The notes under the pieces: generated by a model | Told to the model about the DNA's origin: nothing | The model's input: only the letters and a program-made list of their open reading frames with translations | The model's database searches: none | Position numbers and translations under genes: made by a program | In this document: positions 32,935 to 34,100 of the stretch, in pieces | Layout of the letters: each line of letters opens with the position of its first letter | How positions within the stretch are numbered: the first letter of the stretch is position 1 | NCBI GenBank assembly: GCA_900554705.1 | Contig: USIH01000007.1 | Span: 1 to 34,100 of the forward strand | Direction: 5' to 3' | DNA: 34,100 nucleotides | Origin: an uncultured Eubacteriales bacterium | GTDB lineage: Bacteria; Bacillota; Clostridia; Oscillospirales; Oscillospiraceae

Positions 32935-33852
32935 ATGCCAATCAAGATCCCAAACGACCTTCCGGCAACTGCGACGCTGCAAAACGAGAATATTTTTGTC
33001 ATGACGGAGACCCGCGCGCTGACGCAGGACATCCGCCCGCTTGAGATTTTGATCCTCAACCTCATGCCGACAAAGATCGAGACGGAAACGCAGTTTTCGC
33101 GCCTTTTGGGCAATTCGCCCCTACAGGTGCATCTGGAGTTTCTGCACACGCAGTCGCACAAGGCCAAGCATACGTCCGCGGAGCACCTGTTTACCTTCTA
33201 CCACACGTTTGACCAGATCCGAGAGCGGCGCTTTGACGGCATGATCATCACCGGTGCGCCGGTGGAGCAGATGCCCTTTGAACAGGTGGAGTACTGGCAG
33301 GAGCTTTGCACGATCATGGAGTGGAGCAAGACGCACGTGCACAGCACGCTGCACGTCTGCTGGGGCGCGCAGGCGGGACTGTACTACCACTATGGGATCG
33401 AGAAGCGGCCGCTGCCGGAAAAGCTCTTCGGCGTTTTTTCGCATCGCGTGCAGTATAAGCACCCGATCCTGCTGCGCGGCTTTGACGACGTGTTCATGGC
33501 GCCGCATTCGCGCCACACGACGGTGCTGCGTGAGGACATCGAGCGCGTGCCTGCGCTGCGCATTGCCGCTGCTTCGGAAGAGGCGGGCGTCTACGCGATC
33601 TTCACGGCGGGCGGACGGCAGGTGTTTATCACGGGGCATCCGGAGTATGATCCGGATACGCTCCGGCGCGAGTACGAGCGGGACAAGGCGCTGGGTTTGC
33701 CGATCGCGGTTCCGAAGAACTATTTTCCCAATGATGACGATCGGCTGCCTCCGCTGGTGACGTGGCGCGCGCACGCGCACTTGCTGCTTTGCAACTGGCT
33801 CAATTACTTCGTCTACCAGACTACGCCCTACGATACGGAGGACATTCACTGA
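32935..33852 (+). CDS. metA: Homoserine O-acetyltransferase of the MetA type
   Basis: 305-residue MetA-fold acyltransferase that activates homoserine for methionine synthesis. Catalytic Cys142 (HVCWGAQ), His235 and Glu237 (TGHPEYD) are in place. Residue 111 is Glu (GAPVEQMPF). In this family Glu111 is associated with acetyl-CoA use, Gly111 with succinyl-CoA as in E. coli, so the product is probably O-acetylhomoserine, which matches the MetY partner upstream. GGGGAGAACGGGT precedes the ATG. Confidence 0.93.
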   Translation: MPIKIPNDLPATATLQNENIFVMTETRALTQDIRPLEILILNLMPTKIETETQFSRLLGNSPLQVHLEFLHTQSHKAKHTSAEHLFTFYHTFDQIRERRFDGMIITGAPVEQMPFEQVEYWQELCTIMEWSKTHVHSTLHVCWGAQAGLYYHYGIEKRPLPEKLFGVFSHRVQYKHPILLRGFDDVFMAPHSRHTTVLREDIERVPALRIAAASEEAGVYAIFTAGGRQVFITGHPEYDPDTLRREYERDKALGLPIAVPKNYFPNDDDRLPPLVTWRAHAHLLLCNWLNYFVYQTTPYDTEDIH

Positions 33853-33879
33853 CCGAAAAGCTGCTTAACAAGCAGACCC

Positions 33880-33912
33880 CCGCGATGCGACAGACGGCAT
33901 CGCGGAGGGTCT
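33880..33912 (+). terminator. Hairpin after metA
   Basis: CCGCGATGC (33880-33888) pairs with GCATCGCGG (33897-33905). It is followed by AGGGTCTT, a poor T run, so termination may be partial. Confidence 0.5.
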
Positions 33913-33981
33913 TGCGCCCCTTGCCTGCGCGGAGCGCGGCGGAATTTGTCGTCCGAGACGCAAAAAAAGAAAAAATAATGG

Positions 33982-34010
33982 TTGACACGGGCGCATTTCC
34001 TTGCTATAAT
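33982..34010 (+). promoter_or_regulatory. Consensus promoter of the tRNA-Thr unit
   Basis: Perfect TTGACA (33982-33987) and TATAAT (34005-34010) with a 17-bp spacer, 18 bp before the tRNA. This is one of the strongest promoters in the window and may drive a tRNA cluster beyond the edge. Confidence 0.92.
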
Positions 34011-34028
34011 GTCAAAGCTGTCTGAAAT

Positions 34029-34100
<72 letters not shown>

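Overview
The window is high-GC DNA from a member of the Bacillota, most likely an anaerobic, spore-forming Clostridia of the Oscillospirales type. This rests on the SpoVT regulator, the strong GGAGG ribosome binding sites, the BMP-type nucleoside transporter genes and the MetA/MetY pair. The genus cannot be fixed from the sequence alone.

Layout. (1) 1-7684: a nucleoside uptake and catabolism operon: ATPase, two permeases, a BMP lipoprotein, an ADP-ribosylglycohydrolase-fold hydrolase, a PfkB kinase and a GntR/UTRA regulator. It has one clear promoter and a candidate operator upstream. (2) 7772-9233: spoVT on the minus strand and a TetR-type gene with a textbook promoter and a 14-bp palindromic operator. 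(3) 9403-13006: a tyrosine recombinase next to two 28-bp inverted sites (10265-10292 and 10511-10538) that bracket about 218 bp. I read this as an invertible promoter switch. Downstream lie a 33-codon ORF and three genes of unknown function (116 aa; a zinc-ribbon membrane protein; an anchored extracytoplasmic protein). (4) 13199-22949: a complete type I-C CRISPR-Cas locus (cas3, cas5c, cas8c with an internal cas11c start, cas7c, cas4, cas1, cas2) and an array of 25 repeats and 24 spacers. The 220-bp cas3-cas5c gap holds a hairpin followed by an almost exact copy of the repeat 3' end, a candidate crRNA-like regulatory element.

(5) 22950-26690: decayed prophage on the minus strand. The array ends exactly at codon 18 of a phage scaffold-like gene. 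Further right are an HK97-gp10-like gene, a small membrane protein, and a 5'-truncated minor head protein whose C-terminus is a caspase/CPD-like toxin domain followed by an overlapping immunity-like gene. Two small ORFs have start codons that look like G-to-A variants. (6) 26893-30601: a secreted nuclease lipoprotein with a small coupled gene, a SWIM zinc-finger protein and a GNAT acetyltransferase. (7) 30841-31065: a second, internally deleted copy of the phage minor head gene, beside tRNA-Ala(GGC). (8) 31638-33852: metY and metA, an O-acetylhomoserine route to homocysteine (MetA has the acetyl-CoA-type Glu111). tRNA-Thr(GGT) runs into the right edge.

The parts most worth attention are the invertible switch, the crRNA-like element inside the cas operon, the junction between CRISPR array and prophage, and the toxin-tailed phage head protein with its immunity gene and its deleted second copy.
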